Assembly (NCBI GenBank): GCA_030386875.1
Contig: CM059568.1
Coordinates: 26,778,120 to 26,842,119 of the forward strand
Length of the DNA stretch: 64,000 nt
Reading direction: 5' to 3'
Origin: Morinoia aosen
Lineage: Eukaryota > Arthropoda > Malacostraca > Amphipoda > Talitridae
The first letter of the stretch is position 1. Every line of letters starts with the position of its first letter. The notes beneath the pieces were generated by a model. It saw only the letters and a list, made by a program, of their open reading frames with translations, searched no databases and was not told where the DNA came from. The position numbers and the translations under genes are program-made. Positions 1 to 12,020 of this stretch are shown here, one piece after another.

Positions 1-593
1 CGTCGTCCTGAATGGCGTCCTGACAAACTACGCAGGTCTTCAGGGTCCCGCAGCCCAGCATCTTCTCCACCGTAGAACAGGGCGTGATGGGGAGCTGAAG
101 GGGGCTGGTAGCAAAAGCCCCCTGCAGAATCAAAGGGAAGACCAAGCTGGCGACCAGATTCTGCATGTGGACGGCACTGTAGAAGGCGGTCTTGCCCTGA
201 GGAGCGTCACCCACGACGGAGCGCATCTCCTCATACACAGGGTTGAAGAGACACGTTGTACAGGAAACAAAAGCGGGCGAGGTCCCTCAGGTGAGCGATG
301 GCGTTGCCGTCATAGAGTTGCGGCGAGGTGATGCGCTCCAAGACGAGATTGATGCCTTCCACCACGTCCATAACGTACCACTTCATCGATGGCACGAGAG
401 GATAAGGAGCAGTCGGGGTGAAGCCATCATAAACACGACCAGCGCCCTTCAAAACAACGGTCAGCACGGACACCAGGGCTCCCACCTGACGCAGGGACGG
501 ACGCGAGAGGGCGGTGCCCAGGGCTCTCCGCAGCTCGCGGAAGCACATCGGCGGCACGAGGTGTTGGTGGCTCCGTTGGGCTGTGGCTACGTC
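1..593 (-). CDS. Exon of an unrecognised GC-rich gene, frame-shifted, runs off the left edge
   Basis: A minus-strand reading frame of about 120 codons (593 down to 231) continues, after a shift of one base near 250-265, in another frame that stays open to position 1. The joined reading is coherent, with a Leu/Val-rich hydrophobic stretch (VGALVSVLTVVLKG), then FNPVYEEMRSVVGD and a Cys-containing end (CGTLKTCVVCQ). One extra base in the genome would explain the shift, so this is a recent pseudogene, a sequencing error or an odd splice. A splice acceptor (TTTGTCCACAG) lies just upstream at 594-604, so it is probably an internal exon. The stretch is clearly GC-richer than the following 10 kb. 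I do not recognise the family; a host gene or an integrated foreign gene are both possible. Confidence 0.5.
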
Positions 594-2990
594 CTGTGGA
601 CAAATCAAATTGTTTAGTTAAATCGTTCACACCTTTAAGTTAGTTAAATTCTCCACATGAAGAAAATAAAATTAAAGAAAGGAATGGTAGGTACAAGCTG
701 AGTTCATTACAATTTCATTATAAATAACAACGTGTGAAAATTGGATCATAGAATACTGATAAATTGGTGGCATACATTTTGGAAATTATATGCACATTGA
801 GCACAGCTGCAAAAATTTAAAAATTGAAAGAGACATGATTTGAGACAAAATTTTTGAAAGAAAACTAGAAAAGTAGTTATTGCTACAGCATAATAAAAAC
901 ACTAAAGTATCAGCATTGAACGAAGTTAATTTCAGAATGAAGATATTTTGAAAACATTAACAATGCAAGTTAAACATTCAGAGTAACATCTCTAAATGAC
1001 AATCCACGTAGCAATGAAGTTCCTCTGAATATTCGCTAGGCATCCACCTGAACAACCCCGAATGTCCCTAGTGAATATTCGCCTGGCTTCCTAATTTACA
1101 ATATCACCGGGATCTTCATGTTGAATTTTCTAATATATCCCAATGGATACTTAACATCATATATCTTCACAAAAGTAACTTCAAGAATATACATCACCGA
1201 ATATTCTGAAATATAGGGATTTGAATATCCAAATTCGTACCTAAACGAATATTTCTGAGTGCTCATTGATGAGTATTCGTGTGTATCCGCTACAGATATT
1301 TAATATCGAGTTGGAAGTCCATGAATATTCATTCGCGAATATCAAACGACATTCCTTATAGAACGTCGTTAGAATTTCATACATAACTTTCATGAGTATT
1401 CACTACCTACACTTCACTACTACATACCTTGAATAATTAAATATGATACATATTTCGTAGACAAGACGTTGTTAAGCCTCGCATGCGCGTCCATATAACC
1501 ATATTTCTCAGATCGAGCGTTCTGGTTAGCACAGTTGAAACCCATCGCTTTACGTCATGAATGTTAGCTTTGATCGATGTTATCTCTCCTTCCAGCTCCA
1601 CTCCCAGGGTAAATGTCATTGAAAAGACTGTTTACCTAAAAAGCGGTGCTAAAAGTGTCATGTATTTTCATCCTCAACTGACCGCATCATCGGTGAGAGC
1701 ATGTATGCATGAAAACTCTTTGTTTGCTGAGTAGTAGCGTTACTTCCAGTCCCACTCCCTGATTAATTGTCACTGAGGAGACTTTTCATCGTGAGGGCTG
1801 AGCTCAAAGTAGGGCAATACCTTTACAAACGAGAACATTGTTGAATTCGTTAACATTATAGACTGCGAACACGAAAATATCAACTTACTTGAATATAAGC
1901 AATGCAGAAATTCGGCAAATGCAGTTAACGGCTTCCGAAATTGTAGTCTGATGGCCTTCCCCACTACATGCCTAAAAATTGTTGAAGGTCTTGACTTAAC
2001 ACGTACGAGTGTATAGTGACTTTGAAGTTCCTCGGTGTAGATTGCGAGTCACTATCTGCAACGTTCAATCACAAATTATTGTCATGATTCATCATTTACA
2101 ATTTATTATCAAAAATTCACTTTGCAAACATGCAAACGTGTCAAACACACGTTGTACTACTTGTGCTGTGGTGACACGGCGCTGCTGATTTCAATTGGTT
2201 TTCTAGAAAGAGAAGTTTATTTCAGAAGGCTTTCCAATGCACGATCAGGGCTCTCACTAACAACATCAAACAAAATGCTGCTATTCCATGAGGGCCTTGC
2301 GTCGTACCTTCTGCGGCAATCGTTGAGATTTTTTTAACGAGGTACTGTCGAAAAGTGCATTCATTAAATAATAAATTTAAGAAAAACTCAAGAATACAGT
2401 ACTAAATTCGGATGTATTTTATGAAAATGAAAATAATTTCAACTTCTGAACATAAATGAGTGCACTTCGTCCTATCATCCTCGTGAAGCAATTATTCCCC
2501 CTGGGAATAGATTATGAGTTAGTTTAAGCCTCCCTAACCACTTACAGTAGATGTGATCCCAAGAGAGGAAAGTGGAAGGCAGTATTTAGTATGGAATTAA
2601 GCTAACAGGGAATCTATGCACGATGTTTGTCCCCACACCTTGAGCATACAAACAGAAAGATCGAAAGAAGTTAATGAAACAAGATAAACGTTGAAGAATA
2701 AAGTAATAGGTGCTAAATAAATGACAGCCGTGAACCAAAAAAAAGGTTCGTAACAAAATACAGCCTATTTGATTTCAACTTAAGGGAGGCCTACCTAACC
2801 TTCAGGTCTGGCCCAGACATCTTCCACCCTGGGATGGCTAATTCTCATAGATACGATAGTAGTATCCTCCTGAGGGACCGGCATTAATAATTTAACATTT
2901 CAAATCAGCCAGTCATAAAGTTTTCATCTTCAAAATATTTTATTACTTTCCACATTACTCCTTATTACTTGGTACTTAATCGGAATTGTA
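594..2990. other. Non-coding stretch, probably intron or intergenic
   Basis: AT-rich with no convincing exon. It contains the GAATATTC-rich tract listed separately and a weak direct repeat about 150 bp apart: a segment with CTTCCAG, CCACTCCC and a GAGACTTTT-like end near 1588-1640 recurs near 1742-1790. The short open frames here have no recognisable motif. Confidence 0.5.
1020..1400. repeat. Tract rich in the palindrome GAATATTC
   Basis: GAATATTC or one-mismatch forms (GAGTATTC, GAATATTT, GAATATCC) occur about every 20-60 bp, many preceded by C or followed by G. The motif CGAATGTCCC also occurs here and again in the similar tract at 9830-10090, so the two are likely copies of one dispersed repeat. 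No terminal repeats are visible. Confidence 0.5.
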
Positions 2991-3376
2991 TTAAATTTCA
3001 TACTCCAATGGTTCCAAAGTTTCAAGCATAAATTTTTTGCTACGGGTTTTTGTCGTGCTAGGTGAAACAACTTCAGTGAAGGCAGGCGCAGAAGCAGTAT
3101 AAATGGAAGCAGGAATTGAGGTACCAAAGGCAGAGGGGGCATGTTTAGCAGGCAAAAGGATGGCAGATGGCACAGAGGTTGAAGTTACAACTTCCAACAT
3201 CGCTGTGTTGACACTACTTCGTTGTCTTTCATGATTACCACTGCCAGAAAGACTTCGAGCTTTTCGCTCATTCTCCGATGACACTCGATCTTTAGCATGA
3301 GCTAAATTACTACCAATTAAAGCTGAAATGGTTTTCGACTGCTCATCACGTCCGATGATGTCCTTCTTCGCGACTT
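2991..3376 (-). CDS. Terminal exon of the DUF4806 gene
   Basis: Open from the acceptor TATTCAG (exon starts at 3376) to a TAA stop at 2991-2993. The first two bases complete a codon begun by the last base of the 5510-6048 exon, giving Glu, so the two exons join in phase. The first 35 residues (KKDIIGRDEQSKTISALIGS, then NLAHAKDR) fit the end of a DUF4806 domain, where an acidic segment is followed by a helix ending in a basic motif. The rest is a low-complexity Ser/Thr/Ala/Pro-rich tail with no domain I know. It is the 3' end of the gene that starts beyond 7.0 kb. Confidence 0.6.
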
Positions 3377-5509
3377 CTGAATAGTGAATATCTTGATGAA
3401 GAAATTAATCATTACACTTTCGGAACCGACGATGCTGGTAGATAAATTTCAACTGAACTCATTTGATATTCCATACCATCTCTACAAAAAAAATAGATGT
3501 TCTAAGACGTCTTTCCAACACAGAGACAACACTATAAGCACTGTCTCCAGCTCGTCGATACATCCCACCCATGTCTACTCGGGGACTGACGCACTATCCG
3601 TTGTCTCTAATTGGGTTAAATGTGGAATCCAATACATATAGCTTCGTCCTATTAAGATAAATTCCTAGATACTAAATTTTACCCTACTTAGTCCCCAGAA
3701 ATATGTCTATCCGGGCGTGACAGACAGGTACACACACAACTTCACACTGAAAACAAATTTTTCATATTGACTAAGCCGGTTTAGGCAAATTCATATATTG
3801 TTAAATTGACTATTTCTTGAGTCCAATCAATCAAAACAGTCAAGTATACTAATATTTGTTCAACAAAAGCCACTCGATTTTAAAGTCAGTGTTGCTAATT
3901 TCCAAGTGGTATCTACTTCAATGGCAATGCAATATCATTGAAGGCCAAGAGATAAAAGTAGGCCAAGCACGGTTTACCTAACCTAACCTAATCATTAACC
4001 GCAGTTGCAAGGGTGATCATATCTCTTGGAAATTTTATATGAGCAAGGTACAACTATCCTCAATATGGAGGCAAGGTTGCGCTTTCCTTATTCAGACGTT
4101 AGAATAGATTTCAACTGTGACTCTTCATATTATATGAGTTAATTTACAACTGCAGTTGTTAGGTTACGTACACCGCGCTTGGCCTATTTCTGTTTTTGGC
4201 CTTCAATTATTGTGGCAAATAAAGAATTTAGCAAATTATACTAAAATATTGCATCAATTTGCTGGCCGTTTTGACTAAATTCATTCAACCAAGCCTGAAA
4301 GCTTACGCTGCAGTAACTAAATAAATAGTTTAAATAAATGATTTAGTTGAATCAAATAAACACATAACTGCATCAAACATACATTGCTACTCAATCATTT
4401 TGAAAATGCAGCTAAAAATATTGCCGGTCCTTGAGTGACGAAATTGTTTAGTCAAATTTCCTAAATTTATTAATTAAATATGACAAAATTGTTCTGTCTG
4501 TGTAAGCACGGTAAAAACAATGCATAATTTTTGCATTCCAAGCGGGCTGTAACTATTTGTTCTATGAATACTGGTGTCAGAAGAATTTAAAGAAATATAA
4601 AATAGTAGATAATAAAGTTGTTTCGACTATTTTTAATTCCCACGAAATGCGAGAATGTATTGTTTTCACCGTGTGTGTCTTGTTGTTTGCGTATCTGTCC
4701 ATCAGGCCCAAACACGCTTTTTATCAAGGGCTCAATAGTGTCATATATGGTAACAATAAGACAAAGCTATTGTTACCACTTTTGTTACCGCCACACATGA
4801 CAAACAGAGCGTCACGTCCACAATTCAGTCACGGGTTAGCTGTATGAATTGAAATGACATTGCCTCTAGTTCAACTTATTAGGTGCGGTATAAATTATCT
4901 AGTTCAACCTTCACGCATATATACCGCACTATAACACTAAAATTCTTTGTTCTGCAAGTATGCGCGGAATGTATTTGATGTTGACTATGCCATAACTGTT
5001 GAATCATTGTAAATCATTTAAATTGGGTAGAATATAGTTAGATGCCAAACGTATGACTATAATATGAACTACAATTCAGTGCAAATAATATAGAGTTCTA
5101 AATATATACTGTAACGCTGATGAAATTTTAAGTACCTGCGATGCAAAGTGAGAAGAAAATATCAGTAATGCTATTTATGATTTTGAGTACGATATATATA
5201 TATATTTAGAAACTTCTAAAAATAATCGTTCGCTATCAGCGTAAATGAATTTGCTCAATTGACCCATCTTCGCAGAAATAGAAAATGTTATTTTATTTAG
5301 CTGCAATCAAAATACATCAAATGTATTAGTTTGAAGGTTGTGAAATGGAAGCGCTACCCCTTGAACCATTTCATGGAAATTCCAGAGAACTACGAATATT
5401 CTCAGATAACATTTAATAGCTCCTTTCTTTCTCAAATGAAATTGTTATAGTAATTCATTACCATACCCTATTGAGTTCTTAGTTAATTCTACATCGTCGG
5501 TTCACCTAC
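3377..5509 (-). other. Intron of the DUF4806 gene
   Basis: Bounded by the donor GTAGGT at 5509 and the acceptor at 3377-3378 on the minus strand. It is AT-rich, carries a fold-back repeat at 3931-4211 and a short TA microsatellite near 5192-5206. The small open frames inside have no recognisable features. Confidence 0.55.
3931..4211. repeat. Small fold-back MITE in the intron
   Basis: The left end (ATTGAAGGCCAA, AGTAGGCCAAGC, ACCTAACCTAA) and the right end (TTAGGTTACG, GCTTGGCCTA, TTGGCCTTCAAT) are reverse complements over roughly 55 bp with a few mismatches. The whole unit is about 280 bp with no coding frame. No clear target duplication was found. Confidence 0.55.
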
Positions 5510-6048
5510 CAAGGATGCACATGCAGATTTTTGTAGTACAGAACCGCCGTTTCTTTCCAATACGGTCATGCAAGCTGAGTTGTAAAGCCATGTCTCTGCT
5601 GAGTACTCGGTTCATTATATTATTCATCAAGCTGCTCAGGTGGGTTCCTCCGAAGTTTGAAAGGATGTTCATGAATATTTTCCTCTCGGAATCCACCAGT
5701 AAAACTTCTTCAGTACGATCAAAATCAGTCATTGATTTAATCGGAAGTTTAGGAAGCATTTGGCTTACATATGATGATTCTTGTTCTTTTGGCATCTGAG
5801 ATTTCTTCAGAGCACGCAGCTCATCTCTCATATTTGTCACTTCCTTATGCAGTGCTGTCATTCCTGCAATTAGTAACTCTATTTTCGTTGATGTCTTCTG
5901 TCCGTGCTCAATAATGACTGATTTAATATTTTTAAGCTCAGTTGTTCTTTCTGATGCAAGGAGACTGGTGTTATCACCTTTCACGTTTATGCTTGAAATT
6001 TTAGCGGTCCGTCTCTTCGTAGCGTGAGCTGAATTAAGGAGATCATGG
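5510..6048 (-). CDS. Exon encoding a coiled coil and most of a DUF4806 domain
   Basis: This exon runs from the acceptor TACTGGTGCAG to the donor G|GTAGGT at 5509. It encodes about 179 residues. Exon residues 40-85 form heptads typical of a coiled coil (LHKEVTNMRDELRALKKSQ). From about residue 100 the sequence LPKLPIKSMTDFDRTEEVLL matches the start of DUF4806, followed by a short helix (ERKIFMNILSNFGG) and the usual N-I-M-x-R-V-L segment and KK/R-rich turn. DUF4806 is a domain of unknown function, mostly in arthropods and often on proteins tied to mobile or multicopy loci; no reaction is known. It joins in phase to 2991-3376. It does not join in phase to the exon at 7006-7476, so another exon lies between or the upstream exon belongs elsewhere. 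Confidence 0.75.
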
Positions 6049-7005
6049 CTGCACCAGTAAAAAGTCATGACATTTATTTAATTTTGCACAATTCGTTGCT
6101 TTGATTGCAGGTATTTTAATTCCAACAAAAATTTTACTGTTAATGTCAGCTTGTATCTGTTGATGAGAATAATTGTGCACACTGATCATATGTGAAAAGG
6201 CCTGAAACGCATAGCTTCTCACAGCAAGATGGTATGCAGCATTGTAGAGGAAATGCTTTATAGATATTTTACCATGAGTTTTATGAACTTTGGAGTCAAC
6301 ATATTTTATAGTTGAACCATTTTATCGCTAAAATTTACAAAGCATAAGAAATCAACTAAGATATCTAATTTTCACTCAATTGAAACATGCTGTTAACGTA
6401 TATGTTTCATTTTATGCAAATAATATATGTTCCATTGAATAGCCTACTTCATCTCTCACAGGATCATTTTAAAAATTAAGTATATTTCAAAAAGTAACTG
6501 AACAACTAATTTACTGAAGCAATATTAGAATGGTAACAAAACACAGCAGGAGGAAAAAAATGAATGAAACAGTTATACAGATACAGTATAGTTATTTATC
6601 AGTTCATTCGAAAGAAAATCTGATTGATTATCTGATCATGAAATTTCCTCATGGTGAAAAGTAATGTTCCAAGATCAACTACTGCAATTTATGGCAAAGA
6701 AAGATTTTAAAATTTTCCAAGCTGTTCAATGATTTGTAACCAATCCTTATCCAAAACCTACTTACGTCGTGTAGAAGTATTTAGAGGATTATAGCATGGT
6801 GGCCTTCATGGCATCCGTAATTGTCTGGTTCCTATTATATATGCAACAATTCAATTGATGAAGCAAGGAATTTGTGTCAAATGACATTATTTCTAAAAAA
6901 AACATAATTGCATTCCTAATCTCCCACAAAAACTCATTTATTTGTATTATTTGAAAACATAATGTTCAAGAAAGTAATTCAAAACTAATATATGTATGTA
7001 CTTAC
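6049..7005 (-). other. Probable intron, possibly hiding a small exon
   Basis: AT-rich. A donor-like GTAAGT occurs on the minus strand near 6764-6769, but the sequence before it carries stops in the phase that would be needed to bridge the flanking exons, so I could not place the missing exon. Confidence 0.35.
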
Positions 7006-7476
7006 GTGCATCAGTAGCCTTTTGTTTCTTCCCTAGGAGGCTCTGGAAAGGTCTCAAAATGCGTAGCAATTCTTTAAAGCAGCTCAGAGGGACAATATTT
7101 TTATTACACCAACCACACAATTTGTTTTGCAGTGCAGGATTCTGAGCTTCAAGCTCTTTTGATTCCTCAATGATGAAAATTTCTTCCTGGGTGATGGAAT
7201 TACTGTTATCTTCTTCATTGCCAATAGCAGGAGGCAAACGCTCTTCATTTTCGTTCTGAAAAAAATCATCAATACTTTCACCAGGAAAAGATTTTTTGAT
7301 GTTGCTAACAGCTTTCAATACAGTTGAATCACTGTCATCAATTACTGATTTGTCATCACCACTTTCAGCCATCTCTTGCCCATTCACTAAAGCTGCACTC
7401 TGAACGTCATTATTATTGCAACCGCTCACTTGTCCGTCAAAACATAGTTCTTCTGCATTGACTCCGGAGGTATTTT
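7006..7476 (-). CDS. Acidic upstream exon, probably of the DUF4806 gene
   Basis: Open reading of 156 codons ending at a strong donor (GCAC|GTAAGTA) at 7005. It is rich in Asp, Glu, Ser and Asn (SGDDKSVIDDSDSTVLKAVS), then has a hydrophobic/Cys segment (LCGWCNKNIVPLSCFKELL) and a basic end (GKKQKATDA). An acceptor-like TTTTAAG precedes the open region. Exon length is a multiple of three with phase 1 at both ends. The same strand and spacing suggest it belongs to the DUF4806 gene, but its end phase does not match the 6048 exon directly. Confidence 0.5.
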
Positions 7477-8356
7477 CTTAAAATTCACTACCTGGATTAT
7501 TGAATTCACAATCAGAGCAAGGCTCAACATATCTGATACTCTATTCAAACTTTGCATTCTCTTAATCAATCATATGATTATTTTTCTAATGAGCCATATT
7601 TGGTTATAAAACTGATAGTAATTAGACCACTGAGGAAAAAATAGATATATACTTCATGAACCATAATATCTACTATGAATCATATATATTTTAACGATTC
7701 CATTATAGACACAAGCTCTTTGAATATCTTAAAATATAATCATAATTCCGGTACCGGCTTTGTGGTCACACAAATTACCAAGGATTCATTCATATGAAGT
7801 TAATGGTTGAAATATATCCTTGAAGTTTCATCTACAAATCTAAATCTACAAAATTCATTTTGTTTCCTGTTCACATATGAACAAAATACTTTAAGAGGGT
7901 GGCACTTGTTTTATAAATATAGACAAAAGACAAGTAGGCCACACCTAAAGCTGGGTAGTATTGCTAGTGTAAAGCTGTCAACACAATTATTAAATTATTT
8001 TCTATTTTATTTTGTAGTAGAACAAAATAAAATGAGTAGAGTATTTAAAATAGGTTGCTAACATACCTTCCATTTATGAGTACTCAATACATTGTACACT
8101 TCAAACAGTTTACATGTATTTTTTGCTTAAGTAACTTACACAAAATTAGCATACATACTTCATCCCAAATCATATAAATGCACGTTTCATGCAACAGCCC
8201 CAGCTAGGGAGGTAACATATAGGCTAAATGCTTTACCCAAGTGTAGACAAGCGATAAATTACTACAGCTTAAAATTATACACTCAATATATCACTTTCCC
8301 GTTAATTTACCCTAGTTCAATAAAGTTCATCCGAATTGATAGCACATAAGAACGAG
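7477..8356. other. Non-coding stretch
   Basis: AT-rich, without splice-bounded open frames, tandem repeats or terminal repeats that I can see. It may hold the 5' part of the DUF4806 gene as intron. Confidence 0.4.
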
Positions 8357-9199
8357 CCTTACGGGAAGAGTACCCCTTTAAAAAAATTTTTTATTATTGA
8401 ACCTATAGTAATGAAATTGGTATACAGATAGGAAATGCAATTTAGAATCATTTTCCATTCGTGAAAAAATGCGATTTTCCCCATAGAAAACGAGATATTC
8501 ATAGAAAACAAGATTTTGTTTTTTTTTTCAAAATGTATCTCCTCTTACAGTTTTTAAGCTACAGTGAAGATTTTAGTGTCATTGTATGCAAAAATACTTT
8601 TAGATTTCAAAAACCAACCTGGCAATCTTCAAACTTCAGTTTGAAGTGTAAAAAATTGAAAAATTCAAAAAAAGGTATTTTTCCCTAAAATTTCATATTT
8701 TATGACTTCACAACTTTCGATCGAAATGAATTTTCGAATGGCTTTTTAGTTTTTAGAATGCCCACGTATTTCCGCATCCAATGACACCAAATTCATCACT
8801 GTAGCTCAAAAACTGTAGGAGGAGATACATTTTGACCGACCAAAACCTATTGTTTACAGGATAAGCAAAACAAAGAAACATAAACAATTGAAATTAAATT
8901 TTTTTTTTATTTTTGGTTCAGGTTAGACCCCTGAAATTTTTATTGAGTAATCCAGAGACATAGGAGATGACATAGCAACGTCAAGCCGTGAAGAAAGTGC
9001 CAAGGGGGAGGTGTAATATGATACAATATCACTTCCCCCTCTCCTCCCCCCCATACTTCAAACCCCCGTAGCGGGCGAACCAACGAACACAGGAACTTCA
9101 TTTTTTCACAGGATGTGAAAAAATCTTACCCTTCCTATGGCAGCTAAAATCCAACATCTCCAGGAAATTCGATATTTTGGGGGTACTCTTCCCTTAAGG
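8357..9199. mobile_element. TIR MITE, TTAA type, GGGAAGAGTACCCC family
   Basis: The left end CCTTACGGGAAGAGTACCCC and the right end GGGGTACTCTTCCCTTAAGG are reverse complements of each other apart from one base. The right TTAA (9194-9197) and left TTAC (8359-8362) suggest an original TTAA target duplication. No transposase frame is present. Inside are modules with TGAAATTGGTATACAGATAG and TTTAAGCTACAGTGA, the second also in inverted form (CACTGTAGCTCAAAAACTG near 8795-8815). The same modules recur at 38.8-39.6 kb. Confidence 0.75.
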
Positions 9200-10423
9200 A
9201 CACCCACGCCTCACGATGGCATCTAATTAACTGAGGCGGCTAGTAACGTCAAACCGTCGTATGATCGATTCAAAACTACGACCAAATGAGTACAGAAAAA
9301 AACGTACTCTTTACTCAAATGCTCGCCAATCTCAGTCAACAAAACATCGTGAATGAGCAATATTTGCGAATAACAAAACTAATATTGCATTCAAATTTTC
9401 TCCTCTCTCTATTTATATCTAATGTACAAATGAACCTTTGAGAAGTGCAGCGTGACACTGGCAATGACATAAGTTCTACCCTTCGTTTTTTTCTGGTTTC
9501 AGACGCGTTGCGTAACTTATATTCAGGGATTTCTTATTTCGTTTCATTTACCTCTCGTTCATTGATATGAAATGTTTTGTAAATGCCCAAAATAAGGTTG
9601 ATCTTTTTTTGAACTTCTTCAGTGAAACTTCTTGGATAAACTTCTTAATTAACTTCATGGATAAACTGTGAAAATCATTAAAAACGTACCAAAATTCGGC
9701 GCTTTAGAGTATTTGCATCAAATTTGTGCAAACGTAGCACATTCGACAGCAATGTATATTTGAATACTCATCTAATGATAATTTGATATTGATTAATACA
9801 TTTATTCTTTTATTTCACGCGCTGTGAATCGATTAAATGAGGATGTTTAGAACTTTCTGGAATATTCATAAAATATTCAGTGAGGAATAACCAAGGCATA
9901 TTCATCATTGAATATGCGAAAATATCGGTAATATCCAAAATTCGGAAACGAATGTCCCCGGATATACTAAAACGGGCGCATTGAAGCCTAATACCCTCGA
10001 ATATTCCAGAATATTCGATTTCGGAAACTAGATTTTCCGGCACTTGAGAGAGTAAAGTGAATATTCAGTAATATCCCGTGGAGCTTCATTTGCTAAAGGG
10101 AAAGTATTCTCAGAGAATGCTTTAAGAACACTTCTTTCTGACTTGAATTCATGCTGAACAGAAAATTTGATGGGAAATATAAAAAACTCGAGTTAAATTT
10201 CAAATGGGAATTCAAAAAATATATCGTGGAACTAGGGTTCCGCAGCCTATGATAAATAATCTCAAATGGCATAAGTTACTCTTCATTTCAAAAACAGCAG
10301 TGGTCAAAAGAATAATAAAGAGTTTTTGTAGGAAAGAAGTAGAAATTTGTATAAAATTAAAAACACCAATTCACAAAATTAAATTGCAGGTATTTGAAAC
10401 ATTGTGCAGTTTCCGGTGAGAAA
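9200..10423. other. Non-coding stretch with a second GAATATTC-rich tract
   Basis: Between about 9830 and 10090 there are many GAATATTC and AATATTC motifs plus CGAATGTCCC, as in 1020-1400. The remainder shows nothing recognisable. The large inverted repeat begins at about 10424. Confidence 0.45.
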
Positions 10424-11280
10424 TAGATGCCAGAAAATTAGAGAATAAGCCGCAAGCATGAAATACTGACTTATACAGCCGTTCATTTTTGACGTTTGAC
10501 ATCCAAAAAAATACTCCAATGCTGTCAAGCACAAAAGTTAATATCGTAGCGCTTAATTTACTAATTCTTTCAAACATTGTATTAAATGACGCGTAAATAA
10601 TTGAGAAGATCAATATAGTTAATTCACAAAGATCTACTCTTCCTAATTGTTGCACACAGAACCAATACAGTGCTTATACCAACACACACAACTGAATGAA
10701 ATAGAATGATCGGGAGCTATGAAAGTTCGAATAGATTTTAATAAACGAATTAACCAGTTAATTTGTCAATGATTTTGATGAGTCATCCGAAATAATATTA
10801 TATTTCCAATAAACAATAATTAATCACGGAATTTTTTTAAGAATCGCTCAATTGAGCATTTAATTAGTGTTATTAGAAAAGTGGACTCGTTTTTTGTTGA
10901 ATTTGGCATTGTGACAGAGGGGCCGTCAAGTGGAAGATTTATTAAAAACTTTCTAAGTTCTATCTTGAACATCGGCCACATCAGTAACAAAAACGCAATC
11001 AATTTTCAATAAATAATAACCACGTGGTAGCCACTTTTGCTATTACATTTCCTGGCACAAATATATAAAAAAAAATTCAATAAATAAAAATTTCACTTCT
11101 TTGGCAGGTTCTCTTTCCGATACTAGTATTACTACCTTTGCAGTTATTCTACTTCAAAGCACAATATCGCTGCGTATCATGAATACTGCTGTTAATTCAA
11201 ATTACATGTTGAAATGCTAAATGAGTAATTTTATCTTCTAAAATGAACAACAATCGTCAACAACTGATGGGTGCACTCAC

Positions 11281-11670
11281 CATACTCAGGTAGGCCTCCT
11301 CATCTTCACGCGATACAACATCCAATACGGAATGGTCCACTTCACGGATGAACTCCCAAATCTTCTGCCGGTTCACAGCAGACCAGCCGGCAGCGGAAGA
11401 AGCAGGCTGCTTCATCACTCTATGTGCGGCTGTTGGTCCTTTTACTCGCGGGGTTACTTGCAATAAGTTTGCACAGGTGATTCTCAACACTGGGTATGGG
11501 TTTCTAGTCACAAAACTTTCGAACCAGCAAAACTGTTCTTTTCTCACAAAGCGCTGATCACTGTAGAACACGTGTGTTTTGAAAGGCTGCTCAGTTGAGA
11601 CTGTCTTCATAGTCAGGAGATTGGAGGTACCAGGCCTACGATACCTTCCAGCAAACTGTTTTTTCGTCAT
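11281..11670 (-). CDS. First coding exon of an unrecognised gene, intact left-arm copy
   Basis: An ATG at 11668-11670 opens a 130-codon frame (starts MTKKQFAGRYRRPGTSNL) that runs to a good donor, ATG|GTGAGTG, at 11280. It has a basic N-terminus, a middle with FVRKEQFCWFESFVTRN and a charged end (FIREVDHSVLDVVSREDEEA). Base composition is richer in GC than its surroundings. No known domain is apparent. Its inverted counterpart at 61790-62181 has lost the ATG and gained frameshifts but keeps the GTGAGT donor, which supports the exon end. I saw no following exon. Confidence 0.5.
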
Positions 11671-11843
11671 GTAATCTGATACCTCCCATTCACCGATGGT
11701 TCTGCGCTAATGAAAAAGAGACGATTCGTCACGGTGCAATCGGCCGCTTGTTTGGCTGCGGGTTTTTTTGAGTCGTTTGAAATACCTTGCGGCAGACAAC
11801 CTTGGTTGCTTTCTTTTTTTAGTTAGAAATTATTTTCTGCTAT

Positions 11844-12005
11844 TATGCAGGCATACAGAGGTTAGAGATACGCTGGTTACGTGCGATGTTTACTGGTACG
11901 ATGCAGTACAGGTGGGGATGCGGACCAAATGCGCGGGCCCTAAAGAGCTCACCGCTTATAAGGCCTCTGAGGAGCTTAGGGTAGGGGGGCGTGCTCGCTC
12001 GCACA
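11844..12005 (-). repeat. 3' LTR of element 3
   Basis: On the minus strand it starts TGTGCGAGCGAGC and ends CCTGCATA. It contains CCTTATAAGC, a TATA-like box at the same place as CTTTATAAGC in the element 2 LTRs. Confidence 0.8.
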
Positions 12006-12020
12006 TACCTCCCCCCTTAA
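12006..12020 (-). other. Polypurine tract of element 3
   Basis: Minus strand AAGGGGGGAGGTA immediately before the 3' LTR. The same GGGGGGAGGTA precedes the 3' LTR of element 2. Confidence 0.7.

Noticed and set aside
243..617. Plus-strand frame of 124 codons opposite the edge exon
   Set aside because: Shadow of the minus-strand coding frame; only the minus reading continues coherently to position 1 and has a splice acceptor.
9000..9100. CRISPR-like or prokaryotic features anywhere in the window
   Set aside because: No regularly spaced direct repeats with unique spacers; the only arrays are minisatellites and transposon modules.
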